DNA of 23,226 nucleotides from Pseudonocardia autotrophica (GCF_000717175.1 NZ_JNYD01000052.1:1-23226), one strand, 5' to 3'; shown: positions 1 through 7,211, numbered from the stretch's first letter. The notes: a model not told the origin generated them from the letters alone. Made by a program: numbers and translations.

Positions 1-174
1 GGGCAGCCGCAGGTGGAAGCCCTGCGCGCCCAGCTTGCCGATCGCCCACAGGAACGCGTCGGCGTACTCGGCGCGCTCGTTCCCGCGGGTCAGCACCGCG
101 ACCGTCTCGCCCTCGTGCACCGCCGAGAGGGTCAGCTGCTGCAGGCAGATCTCGTTGAACAGGTTCTGGTCCAT
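1..174 (-). CDS. Probable 2,5-dihydroxypyridine 5,6-dioxygenase, N-terminal fragment (cut by left window edge)
   Basis: Only the first 58 residues are present; the rest lies left of the window. The peptide begins MDQNLFNEICLQQL and continues with an EGETVAVLTRGNE stretch and an LGAQGFHLRLP strand. This layout resembles the N-terminus of NicX, the Fe(II) ring-opening dioxygenase with an M29-aminopeptidase-like fold, which converts 2,5-dihydroxypyridine to N-formylmaleamate. The ATG at 174 has an AGGAG 9 bases upstream that overlaps the end of the preceding deformylase gene, and the gap is 6 bases. The next two steps of the same pathway (deformylase, maleamate amidase) are encoded upstream in the same operon, which is the main support. 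The metal ligands lie outside the window, so an unrelated M29-fold aminopeptidase cannot be excluded from sequence alone. Confidence 0.6.
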   Translation of the reverse strand, partial: MDQNLFNEICLQQLTLSAVHEGETVAVLTRGNERAEYADAFLWAIGKLGAQGFHLRLP

Positions 175-180
175 GACTGG

Positions 181-1017
181 CTACTCCTGGGGATCGAGGA
201 ACGAGAGCAGGTGCGGGCGGACGACGTCGAGGAAGCCGGCCAGGTCGTCCCACGGCACCATGTGCCCGGTGTTCGGGACGGCGAGGACCGGGATGTCCGG
301 ACGGGTGCGGCGGAGCTCCTCGGCCGTCCCGTCCGGGACGACCGGGCTGTCGGCCCCGCGCACGAGCACGACGGTCCCCCGCAGGGCGGTCCAGTAGTCG
401 AAGAAGTCCTCCGTCTCGAAGCCCTCGTGGGTCTCGACGACCGCGGTCTCGTCGCAGGTGGCGAGGAAGCGGGCGCGCATCTCCAGCTCGCGTTCGGGCC
501 AGCGCGGGTAGAACGCGCGCACGCCGTCGGCGTCCGTCCCCTGCCGGGCCTGCTGGAGCTGGTCGAGGAACGCCTGCCTGCTGGTGGGGTACGGGGCCCG
601 GCCGGGACCCGAGGTCGGCGGGTCGACCAGCAGCAGCGGACCGTGGTCGTCGGGGGCGTGCAGCACCGCGTAGGCCGCGGCGATCCGCGCACCCATCGAG
701 TGGCCCACCACCACCGGCGCCCGCAGGTCGAGCCCCTCGACGAGGCCGGCGGCGTCCGCGGCGTAGTCCACGAGGCGGTAGGCGCCCGACGGGGCCCGGT
801 CGCTCTCCCCACGACCCCGCACGTCCGGCAGGGCCACCCGGTAGCCGAGCCCCGCGAGCCGGACGGCGAGGAAGTCCGCGCACACCGCGGGGGTCGTGAT
901 GCCCGGCAGGAGGAGCAGGTCCCGGTCGCCCTCCCGGCCGTAGCGCAGGACCCGGTGCCGAAGCCCGTTCGCCCGCACGACGACGCTCGTGCCCGCGATG
1001 TCCAGCGACGTCGTCAT
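181..1017 (-). CDS. nicD: N-formylmaleamate deformylase, alpha/beta hydrolase (NicD-like)
   Basis: A 278-residue alpha/beta hydrolase, predicted to cleave N-formylmaleamate to maleamate and formate in the cytoplasm. The nucleophile elbow GHSMGAR places Ser107; Asp132 in LLVDPPTSGPG and His252 in NTGHMVPWDD complete the expected triad. The segment LVDPPTSGPGR followed by a PYPT-type turn and the C-terminal GHMVPWDDL are close to the Pseudomonas putida NicD sequence as I remember it, and more specific than the general fold. The LPGITTPA oxyanion-hole region (38-45) also fits. The ATG at 1017 overlaps the TGA of the HD-domain gene (ATGA), indicating translational coupling, and 6 bases separate it from the nicX-like gene. 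Length equals the family norm. I am confident of the family and fairly confident of the reaction, because pathway neighbours are present on both sides. Confidence 0.85.
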   Translation of the reverse strand: MTTSLDIAGTSVVVRANGLRHRVLRYGREGDRDLLLLPGITTPAVCADFLAVRLAGLGYRVALPDVRGRGESDRAPSGAYRLVDYAADAAGLVEGLDLRAPVVVGHSMGARIAAAYAVLHAPDDHGPLLLVDPPTSGPGRAPYPTSRQAFLDQLQQARQGTDADGVRAFYPRWPERELEMRARFLATCDETAVVETHEGFETEDFFDYWTALRGTVVLVRGADSPVVPDGTAEELRRTRPDIPVLAVPNTGHMVPWDDLAGFLDVVRPHLLSFLDPQE

Positions 1018-1619
1018 CCGTGCTCCACCTCCGCCGGGAGCAGGTCGATCGCCGACTCCAGCAGGGCCGCCGTGTACTCGGCGGCGGCGGGAACCCGCAC
1101 GCGGTCCGCCATGTACCGCAGCTTGCGTTCGGCCTGCAGCCGCGAGCACACGCCGGACAGGACCCAGTCCCGGGTCAGGCCGGCGAGGGTCTCGAGGAAC
1201 GACAGCGAGTCCGCCGCCTGGACCTCGTCCGCGCCGTCGATGCCGCCGACCTCGTGCAGCCCGACAAGGCGCCGGATCTCCGCGCCGTCGACGGCGGCGG
1301 CCACCGGGCCCAGGCCCCCGAGCCAGACGGTGACGGCCTCGGCCGAGCGCAGCGAGTGGGCGTACAGGTAGACCGGGTCGTCCCAGCGTCGGTCGGCGTG
1401 CCGGAGGACCGGTCCGCCCGGGAACATCCGCTCGATGTCGTGGGTGAGTGCCGCGACCCGCATCTCGGCGGTCGCCGTGGGCGCGAGGTGGACGAGCCAG
1501 TCCCGCGCGCGCACCAGGTGCTCGGCCTGTCCGTACGGCGCGATCCACCCGGCGGCGAGCGCCTCGACCTCGCCGCACGCCTCGACCCGTGGCGCCGTCC
1601 ACGGCTGTGTCGCGGTCAT
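1014..1619 (-). CDS. HD-domain-like metal-dependent phosphohydrolase, function unknown
   Basis: A 201-residue protein with a spaced set of possible metal ligands: His34, the paired His60-Asp61 (ALTHDIERMF), His88, His122 and Asp137. This H...HD...H...H...D order is that of the HD phosphohydrolase superfamily. The helix-rich layout also resembles DUF4202-type proteins. There is no signal peptide or membrane segment, so it is probably cytosolic. It is coupled at both ends: its ATG overlaps the TGA of the SRPBCC gene (1616-1619) and its own TGA overlaps the deformylase ATG (1014-1017). This position inside the degradation operon suggests a dedicated accessory role. One possibility is removing a phosphoryl group made by the split PEP-synthase-like pair upstream, but nothing in the sequence proves that. 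I do not recognise a characterised homologue. Confidence 0.7.
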   Translation of the reverse strand: MTATQPWTAPRVEACGEVEALAAGWIAPYGQAEHLVRARDWLVHLAPTATAEMRVAALTHDIERMFPGGPVLRHADRRWDDPVYLYAHSLRSAEAVTVWLGGLGPVAAAVDGAEIRRLVGLHEVGGIDGADEVQAADSLSFLETLAGLTRDWVLSGVCSRLQAERKLRYMADRVRVPAAAEYTAALLESAIDLLPAEVEHG

Positions 1620-2260
1620 CGCGATCGCCGGTTCTGCCAGACCGCGATCCCGCTGAGGACGGCCGAGACCGCGCTCAGCACCACGGAGGCGATCGTCCAG
1701 CGGCCGGGTCCCCGGCGAGCGGCAGGCGCCGGCGCCGGGGCGGACGGGGCCGGCGTGCGGTCGACGAAGTCCGCGGTACCGATCGTCGGGCGGGCGGCCG
1801 GCACAGCGGCGCCGCCGCCCAGCGCGGCCTCGAGGTTGCGGGAGAACGCCGCCGTCACCTTCCCGGCCTGCTTCGCGACGACCTTCTGCCCCACGCTGCC
1901 CAGGGCGCCGGCGAGGGCCACGTCCCCGTCGACGGACACGGTGGTGCGATCGGGTCCCGCGGCCTCCACCTGCACGGTGACCGACGCCCTGACGTTGCCC
2001 ATGGCCCCGCGCACGGTCTTGCCGGTCGCGGTGAAGGCGATGAGCTTCTCCGGCACCCGCTCGACGATCGTCGCGGCCGCCGCGAAGGTGGCGGACATCG
2101 GCCCGACACTCTGGGTGATCCGGACGTCGATGTCGTCGGGGCCGGTCTGCGTCAGGTCCTCGACACCGGGGACACAGGCGGCGACCTTCTCGAACTGCTC
2201 GAAGAAGGCCCATACCGAGGCCAGCGGCTGGGCGACCTCGAATTCCTCACGGAGTTGCAT
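1616..2260 (-). CDS. Stand-alone SRPBCC / CoxG-family subunit with C-terminal membrane anchor
   Basis: A 214-residue protein. Residues 1-145 form an SRPBCC domain of the carbon monoxide dehydrogenase subunit G type, opening with the typical MQLREEFEVAQPLASVWAFF helix and PGVEDL loop. An Ala/Pro-rich linker follows (about 168-181), then a hydrophobic helix (about 188-208) ending in QNRRSR, the usual CoxG tail anchor. CoxG proteins help recruit or assemble molybdenum hydroxylases at the membrane. Here it follows the FAD subunit gene, with 42 bases between them, and its TGA overlaps the next ATG. In many N-heterocycle hydroxylases the SRPBCC domain is fused to another subunit. A free subunit is a trait I recall for the 3-hydroxypyridine enzyme. 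The start at 2260 has a GGAAGAGAG ribosome-binding site. Confidence 0.85.
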   Translation of the reverse strand: MQLREEFEVAQPLASVWAFFEQFEKVAACVPGVEDLTQTGPDDIDVRITQSVGPMSATFAAAATIVERVPEKLIAFTATGKTVRGAMGNVRASVTVQVEAAGPDRTTVSVDGDVALAGALGSVGQKVVAKQAGKVTAAFSRNLEAALGGGAAVPAARPTIGTADFVDRTPAPSAPAPAPAARRGPGRWTIASVVLSAVSAVLSGIAVWQNRRSR

Positions 2261-2302
2261 GATCTCTCTTCCACCCGCGGAGCGGTCCACGGGCACGTCG
2301 TG

Positions 2303-3163
2303 TCACGGGCGCGCGGCCCGCAGGTCGGTCAGCGCGCGGCGGAGGTGGACCGGAAGCAGGTGGCGCCGGTAGGCCGCGGAGGCACGCACGTCGGACGGTG
2401 GGTCGATGACCTCCGCGGCGGCCGCGGCGGCTGTGTCGAGGTCGGCGTCGGTCAGCTGCGAGCCCTCGAGCGCGGCCGCCGCTGCGGTGGCGAGGACGGG
2501 ACTGTCCGCCACGCCGCCGAGGGCGATGCGGACGTCGCGCCAGGTGCCGTCGGCGCCCCGGTCGCCCGTCACCACCACGCTGACGACCGCGAAGTCGTTG
2601 TGCTTGCGGCAGTACTGGCGGAACGCGACGTGCTGCGGATGCCCCGGGAAGTCGACCGCGACGAGCAGCTCGTCCGGTTCGAGCACCGTCGCGTAGGAGC
2701 CCGTGTAGAGCTCCGCGACCGGGATCCGGCGCACGCCGCCGGGTCCCACCGCGACCACGGTCGCGCCGAGCACGAGGCAGGCCAGGGGCATCTCGCCCGT
2801 CGGGTCGCCCTGGACGAGCGAGCCGCCGAGCGTGCCCCGGTTGCGGACCTGCCGGTCGCCGATGTGGGGCACGATCCGGGAGAGCAGCGGCAGTCGCGCG
2901 GCCACCAGCGGCGAGCGCTCGAGGGTCGAGTACCGGACCAGGGCGCCGATCTCGGTGCGCTCTCCCTCGACGCGGATGTCGTCGAGCTCGTCGATCTCGT
3001 TGATGTCGACGAGCGCGACGGGCCGCCAGAGCCGCATGTTGAGCATGGGGACCAGGCTCTGCCCGCCGGCGAGCACCCGGGCGCTGCCGGCGTGGTCGCG
3101 CAGGTGCGCGACGGCCTCGGCGACCGTGGTGGGCCGGTGGTAGGCGAAGCGGGCGGGCTTCAC
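2303..3163 (-). CDS. Molybdenum hydroxylase FAD-binding (medium) subunit, CoxM/KdhA-like
   Basis: A 286-residue FAD-binding subunit of a xanthine-oxidase-family molybdenum hydroxylase. It would pass electrons between the 2Fe-2S subunit and FAD during hydroxylation of the heteroaromatic ring. Both FAD motifs are present: AGGQSLVPMLNMRL (about 32-45) and TLGGSLVQGDP (about 111-121). The length is typical. The start is a GTG at 3163 whose GTGA overlaps the stop of the upstream ATP-grasp gene; a GGGGAA lies upstream, and no better ATG exists in frame. The cognate small 2Fe-2S and large molybdopterin subunits are absent from the window and probably lie to the left, beyond the dioxygenase gene. The substrate cannot be read from this subunit; the neighbouring genes point to a hydroxypyridine. 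Confidence 0.88.
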   Translation of the reverse strand: MKPARFAYHRPTTVAEAVAHLRDHAGSARVLAGGQSLVPMLNMRLWRPVALVDINEIDELDDIRVEGERTEIGALVRYSTLERSPLVAARLPLLSRIVPHIGDRQVRNRGTLGGSLVQGDPTGEMPLACLVLGATVVAVGPGGVRRIPVAELYTGSYATVLEPDELLVAVDFPGHPQHVAFRQYCRKHNDFAVVSVVVTGDRGADGTWRDVRIALGGVADSPVLATAAAAALEGSQLTDADLDTAAAAAAEVIDPPSDVRASAAYRRHLLPVHLRRALTDLRAARP

Positions 3164-4254
3164 GAGGACCGGTTCCCCGTGGCGACACCCGTGCCGGAGA
3201 ACCGGGCCAGCACGTGCCCGACCGCCGACTTCGGGACGGCCACGAGCTGCTCGGCCCGGCGCTGCGCCCAGACCGTCTCCGGTCGCACCTGCAGGACGTA
3301 CACGTCGCCGGCCTCGGAGACCGCCCACTCGATGTCCTGGGGGGCGCCGCGGTGGCGCTCGATCCGCTTGGCCAGCTTGGCCAGCGCGTCGATCTCCTCG
3401 TCGGTCAGGCAGGGCAGCTCGTGCCGGTCCTCGGCCACGGGCACCAGACCGACCACGCCGGTGGCAGGGTCGACGCCGTACGCGGACTCCTGCGGGGTCA
3501 GCTCGCGCCGGACGACCTCGAAGGTCACCTTGTCGACCACGAAGCGGCTCGGCGTGACGCCGCCGCCGACCACCCCCTCCCCCAGGCCCCAGCAGCCCTC
3601 GACGACGACCTTCGAACGGTCCCCGGTCACCGGGTCGAGGGTGAACATGACGCCGGCGGAGCGTGCCTCGACCATCCGCTGCACGCCGACGCAGATGCCG
3701 TGGTCGTCGAGCACCGCGTCCGCGGTCGCCTCCGGCTTGTAGGTCAGCACGGCCGGACCGAACATGCCCGCCCAGCACCGCCGGACATGCGTGAGGACGT
3801 CGTCGGCGCCGCGGATCCACAGGAAGGTGTCGTACTGGCCGGCGAAGCTGGCCCCGGCGAGGTCCTCGGACTCGCCGCTGGACCGGACGGCGACGGGCAG
3901 TCCGGCGCTCCCGGCCTCCTCCTCGAGCCGGGCGTAGGAGGTGCGGATCGCGTCCTCGAGGGCCGCCGGCACGGTCGCGCCCTCGATCCGCGCGGAGAAC
4001 TCCGCGCTCAGCTCCTGGACGCGGGCGAGGTCCGCGCCGCGCGCCTCGGCCCGCACCGTCCGGGCCGCGTCCGCCAGCCCGGACTCCGCCAGGAAGTAGC
4101 GGTAGGCGGAGGTGGTGATGCCGAAGCCGGGCGGCACCGCGAACCCGGCCGCGGTCATCTCGGCCAGGCTGCCGAACTTCCCGCCGAGCAGCGGGCTGGC
4201 GACGGCCGCGGGGTCGTCGATCCGGAGGACGAAGGGGGTCTCCGTCGTGGTCAT
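3160..4254 (-). CDS. PEP synthase-like ATP-grasp subunit (pyruvate-phosphate dikinase N-terminal domain)
   Basis: A 364-residue protein equal to the ATP-grasp domain of PEP synthase or pyruvate phosphate dikinase, without its phosphohistidine and PEP/pyruvate domains. Recognisable elements are GGKFGSLAEM (24-33), the nucleotide-binding AVRSSGESEDLAGASFAGQ (122-140), GVMFTLDPVTG, the loop GCWGLGEGVVGG, and DIEWA with YVLQVRPET near the end. It should transfer a phosphoryl group from ATP to a histidine on the partner encoded just upstream; the two genes overlap by ATGA at 4251-4254. A split 40 kDa + 70 kDa pair is the architecture of phenylphosphate synthase (PpsB/PpsA), which phosphorylates phenol. 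Similar genes are reported, as I recall, to be needed for 3-hydroxypyridine hydroxylation. The acceptor here is inferred, not shown. Confidence 0.85.
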   Translation of the reverse strand: MTTTETPFVLRIDDPAAVASPLLGGKFGSLAEMTAAGFAVPPGFGITTSAYRYFLAESGLADAARTVRAEARGADLARVQELSAEFSARIEGATVPAALEDAIRTSYARLEEEAGSAGLPVAVRSSGESEDLAGASFAGQYDTFLWIRGADDVLTHVRRCWAGMFGPAVLTYKPEATADAVLDDHGICVGVQRMVEARSAGVMFTLDPVTGDRSKVVVEGCWGLGEGVVGGGVTPSRFVVDKVTFEVVRRELTPQESAYGVDPATGVVGLVPVAEDRHELPCLTDEEIDALAKLAKRIERHRGAPQDIEWAVSEAGDVYVLQVRPETVWAQRRAEQLVAVPKSAVGHVLARFSGTGVATGNRSS

Positions 4255-6128
4255 GCGTTCACGTCCTCGAGCACGCGGACGACGCCGTTGCCGCCGTCGA
4301 CCTCGATGAGCTGTCCGGTTTTGATGGTGGTCGTCGCGAAGCCGGTGCCGACGACGGCCGGGAGGCCGTACTCGCGGCACACGATCGCGGTGTGCGCCAT
4401 GATGCCGCCGACGTCGGACACGGCGGCCGAGAGCCGGGAGAAGACCGGTGCCCAGCTCGGCGCGGTGATCCGGCAGACCAGGATGTCCCCGTCCTCGACC
4501 TCGTGGAGCTGCTCCGGGTCGAGGATCACCCGGGCCCTGCCGGTCACCTTGCCCGCGGAGGCGGCCACGCCGTTGAGCTGGTTCGGGTCCTGGCCCTCCG
4601 AGCCGAGCCACTCCTGCACCGACTCCTGGTTGATGCCCCACAGCATCACCGTCAGGGGCTCGGTGATGTACTCCGGCGGCACGCCGAGCGCCGGCTGCGG
4701 CGGGTTCGCCTTCAGCACCTCGCGGATGCGGCGCCGGCGCTCCACCTCCGGGCGCCAGTAGGTGACGCCGCGGGCCTCCGTCCCGGTCGCCCAGCCGATG
4801 TTGAGGTCGTAGAGCGCCGAGTAGATCTCGTTGCGGTGCAGGTAGAAGATGTCCTCGCGGTCGTCGAGGAAGCCGTGCGCGACGAACACGTCACCCAGCT
4901 CGCGCATCTTCGACCAGAACATCGAGTGGTGCCAGTGCTCGACGTAGAAGTTGTGGTTCTCGACGAACGGGAAGACCTTGCGCGCCAGCTCGACGAGCCC
5001 GTCGAAGGACTCGCGGTCGGCCTCGGTCGGCAGGTAGGTGCGGTACTCGTCGGTGACCCGGACCCGCTCGGCGAGGATGGCCTCGAGGGGGCGGTCGATG
5101 TCCTGGCCCTCGAGCAGGTTCTTGACGTAGCCGCGCAGGGCGGTGAACGGCAGCCGCAGGTCGTCCATCCACGCGCGGTCGCTGTGCTGGTACCCGGCGC
5201 CCGTGGAGAACCAGAACCACGGGTCCTTGGCCTTCTCGAAGGCCTCGACCCACCGCGCACCGGCCGGCTGCGCGGCCACCGCGGCCAGGGCGGCCGCCGG
5301 GTCCTCGTTCCCGAGCAGCTGCCCGGCCAACCCGAGCTCGACGGCGAGGCGCGCGAGGGCCCGGACCTCGTCGTCGGGCCGGAAGAGCATGATGTCGATG
5401 CCGGAGACCATGCTGGCGATGGTCTGGTCGGTGATCCCGGGGAATGCGGCCTGGCAGAACTCGCGGAAGGTGAGGTAGGCGCCGTAGCCGAGATTGAGCA
5501 TCTCGAAGTGGTAGGAGCCCATCTCGAACAGGTTGTGGATGAGCTCGCTGTACCGGGTGAGCAGGTCGTAGCTGGAGTACAGGCCGCGGTGGGCGAAGAC
5601 GGCGGACTCCGGTTCCTTGTCCGGCAGCGGCGCGAAGTGGATGCCCTTCAGCCGCTCGATGCAGTCGGTCGCCTTGGCCACCCACTGCTCGTAGATCTCG
5701 TCCCAGTTCTCGTAGTAGTGCCCGGCGCGCACCTCGAAGTCCTCGGCGCGCGCGGCGATCTCGTCGGCATCGGACACGGCGTTCGGGCTGATGTAGAGGT
5801 AGCCGTTGATGATGCGGTGGTCGATGCCGCCGGCCAGCGGGATCGGCCAGACCCGGGTGGACATCTGGCTGACCGCGACCCACCAGTTCTCGGTCATGAT
5901 CGTGTCGAACGGGTACAGCGGCTCGGGGTTGTGCATCCCGTCGAAGAACCAGAACTTGCCGTCCTCGAACTCCGCCCGCTCGCTGCTCAGCAGCGCGTAG
6001 TACGGGTACATGCTCTCCCAGCCCTCGGCGCCCGGCGGTGTGGTGACCGCGAACGGGCTGGCGAAGCGCTTGCCGGGCACCGCCCGGGCGGGCTCGAAGG
6101 GCAGGGGACCGGGGCTCGTGCACGTCAT
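4251..6128 (-). CDS. PEP-utilising phosphohistidine protein, phenylphosphate-synthase-alpha-like
   Basis: A 625-residue protein with a C-terminal swivelling phosphohistidine domain. The GGIMAHTAIVCREYGLPAV motif places the phospho-accepting histidine at His579, and the domain closes with the usual GQLIEVDGGNGVVRVL strand. The first 500 or so residues are rich in Trp, Tyr and His (for example MTENWWVAVSQ and VENHNFYVEHWHHSMFW) and probably form the acceptor-substrate part. There is no ATP-grasp domain and no PEP/pyruvate TIM barrel, so it cannot work alone. The partner ATP-grasp protein is translated from the overlapping ATGA. The pair matches phenylphosphate synthase subunits in size and order. 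The ATG at 6128 overlaps the amidase stop codon. I am confident of the family; phosphorylation of a hydroxypyridine is a hypothesis from context. Confidence 0.85.
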   Translation of the reverse strand: MTCTSPGPLPFEPARAVPGKRFASPFAVTTPPGAEGWESMYPYYALLSSERAEFEDGKFWFFDGMHNPEPLYPFDTIMTENWWVAVSQMSTRVWPIPLAGGIDHRIINGYLYISPNAVSDADEIAARAEDFEVRAGHYYENWDEIYEQWVAKATDCIERLKGIHFAPLPDKEPESAVFAHRGLYSSYDLLTRYSELIHNLFEMGSYHFEMLNLGYGAYLTFREFCQAAFPGITDQTIASMVSGIDIMLFRPDDEVRALARLAVELGLAGQLLGNEDPAAALAAVAAQPAGARWVEAFEKAKDPWFWFSTGAGYQHSDRAWMDDLRLPFTALRGYVKNLLEGQDIDRPLEAILAERVRVTDEYRTYLPTEADRESFDGLVELARKVFPFVENHNFYVEHWHHSMFWSKMRELGDVFVAHGFLDDREDIFYLHRNEIYSALYDLNIGWATGTEARGVTYWRPEVERRRRIREVLKANPPQPALGVPPEYITEPLTVMLWGINQESVQEWLGSEGQDPNQLNGVAASAGKVTGRARVILDPEQLHEVEDGDILVCRITAPSWAPVFSRLSAAVSDVGGIMAHTAIVCREYGLPAVVGTGFATTTIKTGQLIEVDGGNGVVRVLEDVNA

Positions 6129-6844
6129 ACGGGGACCTCTGACTTCGGCTCGGTGGTGAACGGCGGTGCGGTGTCGGGGCCGCTCGCGCGGTCGCGGTGC
6201 GGGGCCGCGGCGCCCGTGCGGGTGAGGTAGTCGAGGACGTCGGCGAGGTCGACGACGTCGCCGTACTTCTCGTCGATGTCGAACAGGCTCGCGGCGTGGG
6301 GCCCGGCCGCCCGGTCGGCGACGCAGTCCCGCGGCACCAGGGTCGGGAAGCCGTACTGGACCGCGTCCACCACGGTCGCGCGGACACAGCCGCTCGTCGT
6401 CGCACCCGTGACGAGGAGGGTGTCGACCCCCCGCGAGACGAGGTAGGTGGCCAAGCCGGTTCCGAAGAACGCCGACGCGCCCGTCTTGACCACGAGGTGC
6501 TCGTCGGGCCGGGGGTCGAGCCTCTCATCGATCTCGACGAGCCGGCTGCCGGCTGTCAACGCCGCCATCCCGCGGGCCTTGCGCAGCCAGGTGAGCGTGC
6601 CGACCTGTCCCGGGTCGTAGGCGATCGTGGTGAACACGACCGGCGCGCCGGCGGCCCGTGCGGCCTCGAGCAGCCGCGCGGTCGCGAGGACCGGGCCGGT
6701 TATGTCCGCACCCGTCGGGTAGGAGGGGTCGGTGAAGCCGTGGCTGAAGTCGACCACCACCACCGCGGGGCGGGCCCCGCGCGGGACGGAGTGGCCGAAT
6801 CCCGCACGGTCGTACACACGGGCCGTCTCTGGCTCGTGGTCCAC
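6125..6844 (-). CDS. nicF: Maleamate amidohydrolase, isochorismatase/cysteine hydrolase family (NicF-like)
   Basis: A 239-residue cysteine hydrolase of the isochorismatase fold, predicted to hydrolyse maleamate to maleate and ammonia. The triad is visible: Asp32 in VVVVDFSHGF, Lys120 in VVKTGASAFFGT and Cys153 in TGATTSGCVRAT. The C-terminal 25 residues are charged and low in complexity. I chose the GTG at 6844 because AGAGGAG lies 5 bases upstream; an in-frame ATG at 6904 falls inside a palindromic operator and has no good binding site. It is the first gene of the minus-strand operon, and its TGA overlaps the next ATG. Isochorismatase-like enzymes act on several amides (nicotinamide, N-carbamoylsarcosine, maleamate). 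The linked NicD-like and NicX-like genes make maleamate most likely. Confidence 0.82.
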   Translation of the reverse strand: MDHEPETARVYDRAGFGHSVPRGARPAVVVVDFSHGFTDPSYPTGADITGPVLATARLLEAARAAGAPVVFTTIAYDPGQVGTLTWLRKARGMAALTAGSRLVEIDERLDPRPDEHLVVKTGASAFFGTGLATYLVSRGVDTLLVTGATTSGCVRATVVDAVQYGFPTLVPRDCVADRAAGPHAASLFDIDEKYGDVVDLADVLDYLTRTGAAAPHRDRASGPDTAPPFTTEPKSEVPV

Positions 6845-6882
6845 GAATGCTCCTCTCGCGGCTGTCGTCCTTCGGCGGAAGG

Positions 6883-6906
6883 GGTTGGCATACATGTATA
6901 CCAACC
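6883..6906. promoter_or_regulatory. Operator palindrome O1, probable GntR/FCD binding site ahead of the nicF-led operon
   Basis: A 24-bp palindrome with one mismatched pair: arms GGTTGGCATACA and TGTATACCAACC. The inner part is GGCATAC-AT-GTATACC. It lies 39 bases upstream of the nicF GTG and contains a TATACA that could serve as a -10 on the minus strand. The same 7-2-7 pattern recurs at 7075-7089. GTATAC-type cores suit GntR/FadR-family proteins, and an FCD regulator is encoded at 8815. The assignment to that protein is inferred. Confidence 0.7.
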
Positions 6907-7074
6907 GTGCCGAGGCGTCGGCGGGGGGCCGAACGACAGGAAGCTTGCCTCACCGAGGGGTCCGAAGGGAAGCCTCCCGCGCCAGGAAACATGATTGGCG
7001 ACGGCGGCAACGCGATCGTTACACGGCGCATCGTCGCAGCTCAGAACCAGCGCGGCGACCTCTTGTCCGAGATG

Positions 7075-7089
7075 GCATACCGGTATACG
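7075..7089. promoter_or_regulatory. Operator palindrome O2, second copy ahead of the Amt-like gene
   Basis: GGCATAC-CG-GTATAC followed by G. It shares the two seven-base arms and two-base spacer of the site at 6883-6906 apart from the last base, but lacks that site's outer GGTT/AACC extension. Its centre is 187 bp from the centre of the first site. It sits about 120 bases upstream of the transporter ATG at 7212, and its TATACG could form part of a plus-strand -10. One regulator could therefore bind both promoters of this divergent pair. Confidence 0.62.
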
Positions 7090-7211
7090 TTCCCCCCCGC
7101 GGTGCACGACCCGGCTGCACGTCCGGACCGATCACGTCCGCACCCCCGACGCTCGTCGCTCTCCCCCGCTGCGGGTCCGCAGCACTCGGCACTCCTCGAC
7201 CGGAGATCCTC

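Larger units (their letters stand above)
6845..7211. other. Divergent intergenic region between the degradation operon and the transporter gene
   Basis: A 367-base stretch between the minus-strand nicF-like GTG and the plus-strand transporter ATG. It holds the two GGCATAC-NN-GTATAC palindromes described separately. Open frames run through it on both strands but have no codon signature or ribosome-binding site of their own. I could not assign -35 boxes with confidence on either strand. Confidence 0.7.

Noticed and set aside
13..1371. Long plus-strand open frame opposite the nicD and HD genes
   Set aside because: Arg/Val/Glu-rich antisense shadow typical of high-GC DNA; the minus strand encodes recognisable proteins with complete motifs.
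1448..3742. 764-codon plus-strand open frame
   Set aside because: Crosses the antisense of three genuine genes and has a low-complexity Arg/Gly/Asp composition without family motifs.
4392..6230. 612-codon plus-strand open frame
   Set aside because: Antisense of the PEP-utilising protein, whose own frame has a clear phosphohistidine motif.
6845..6904. N-terminal extension of the nicF-like protein starting at ATG 6904
   Set aside because: This ATG lies inside the operator palindrome; the GTG at 6844 has a strong ribosome-binding site and family-like length.
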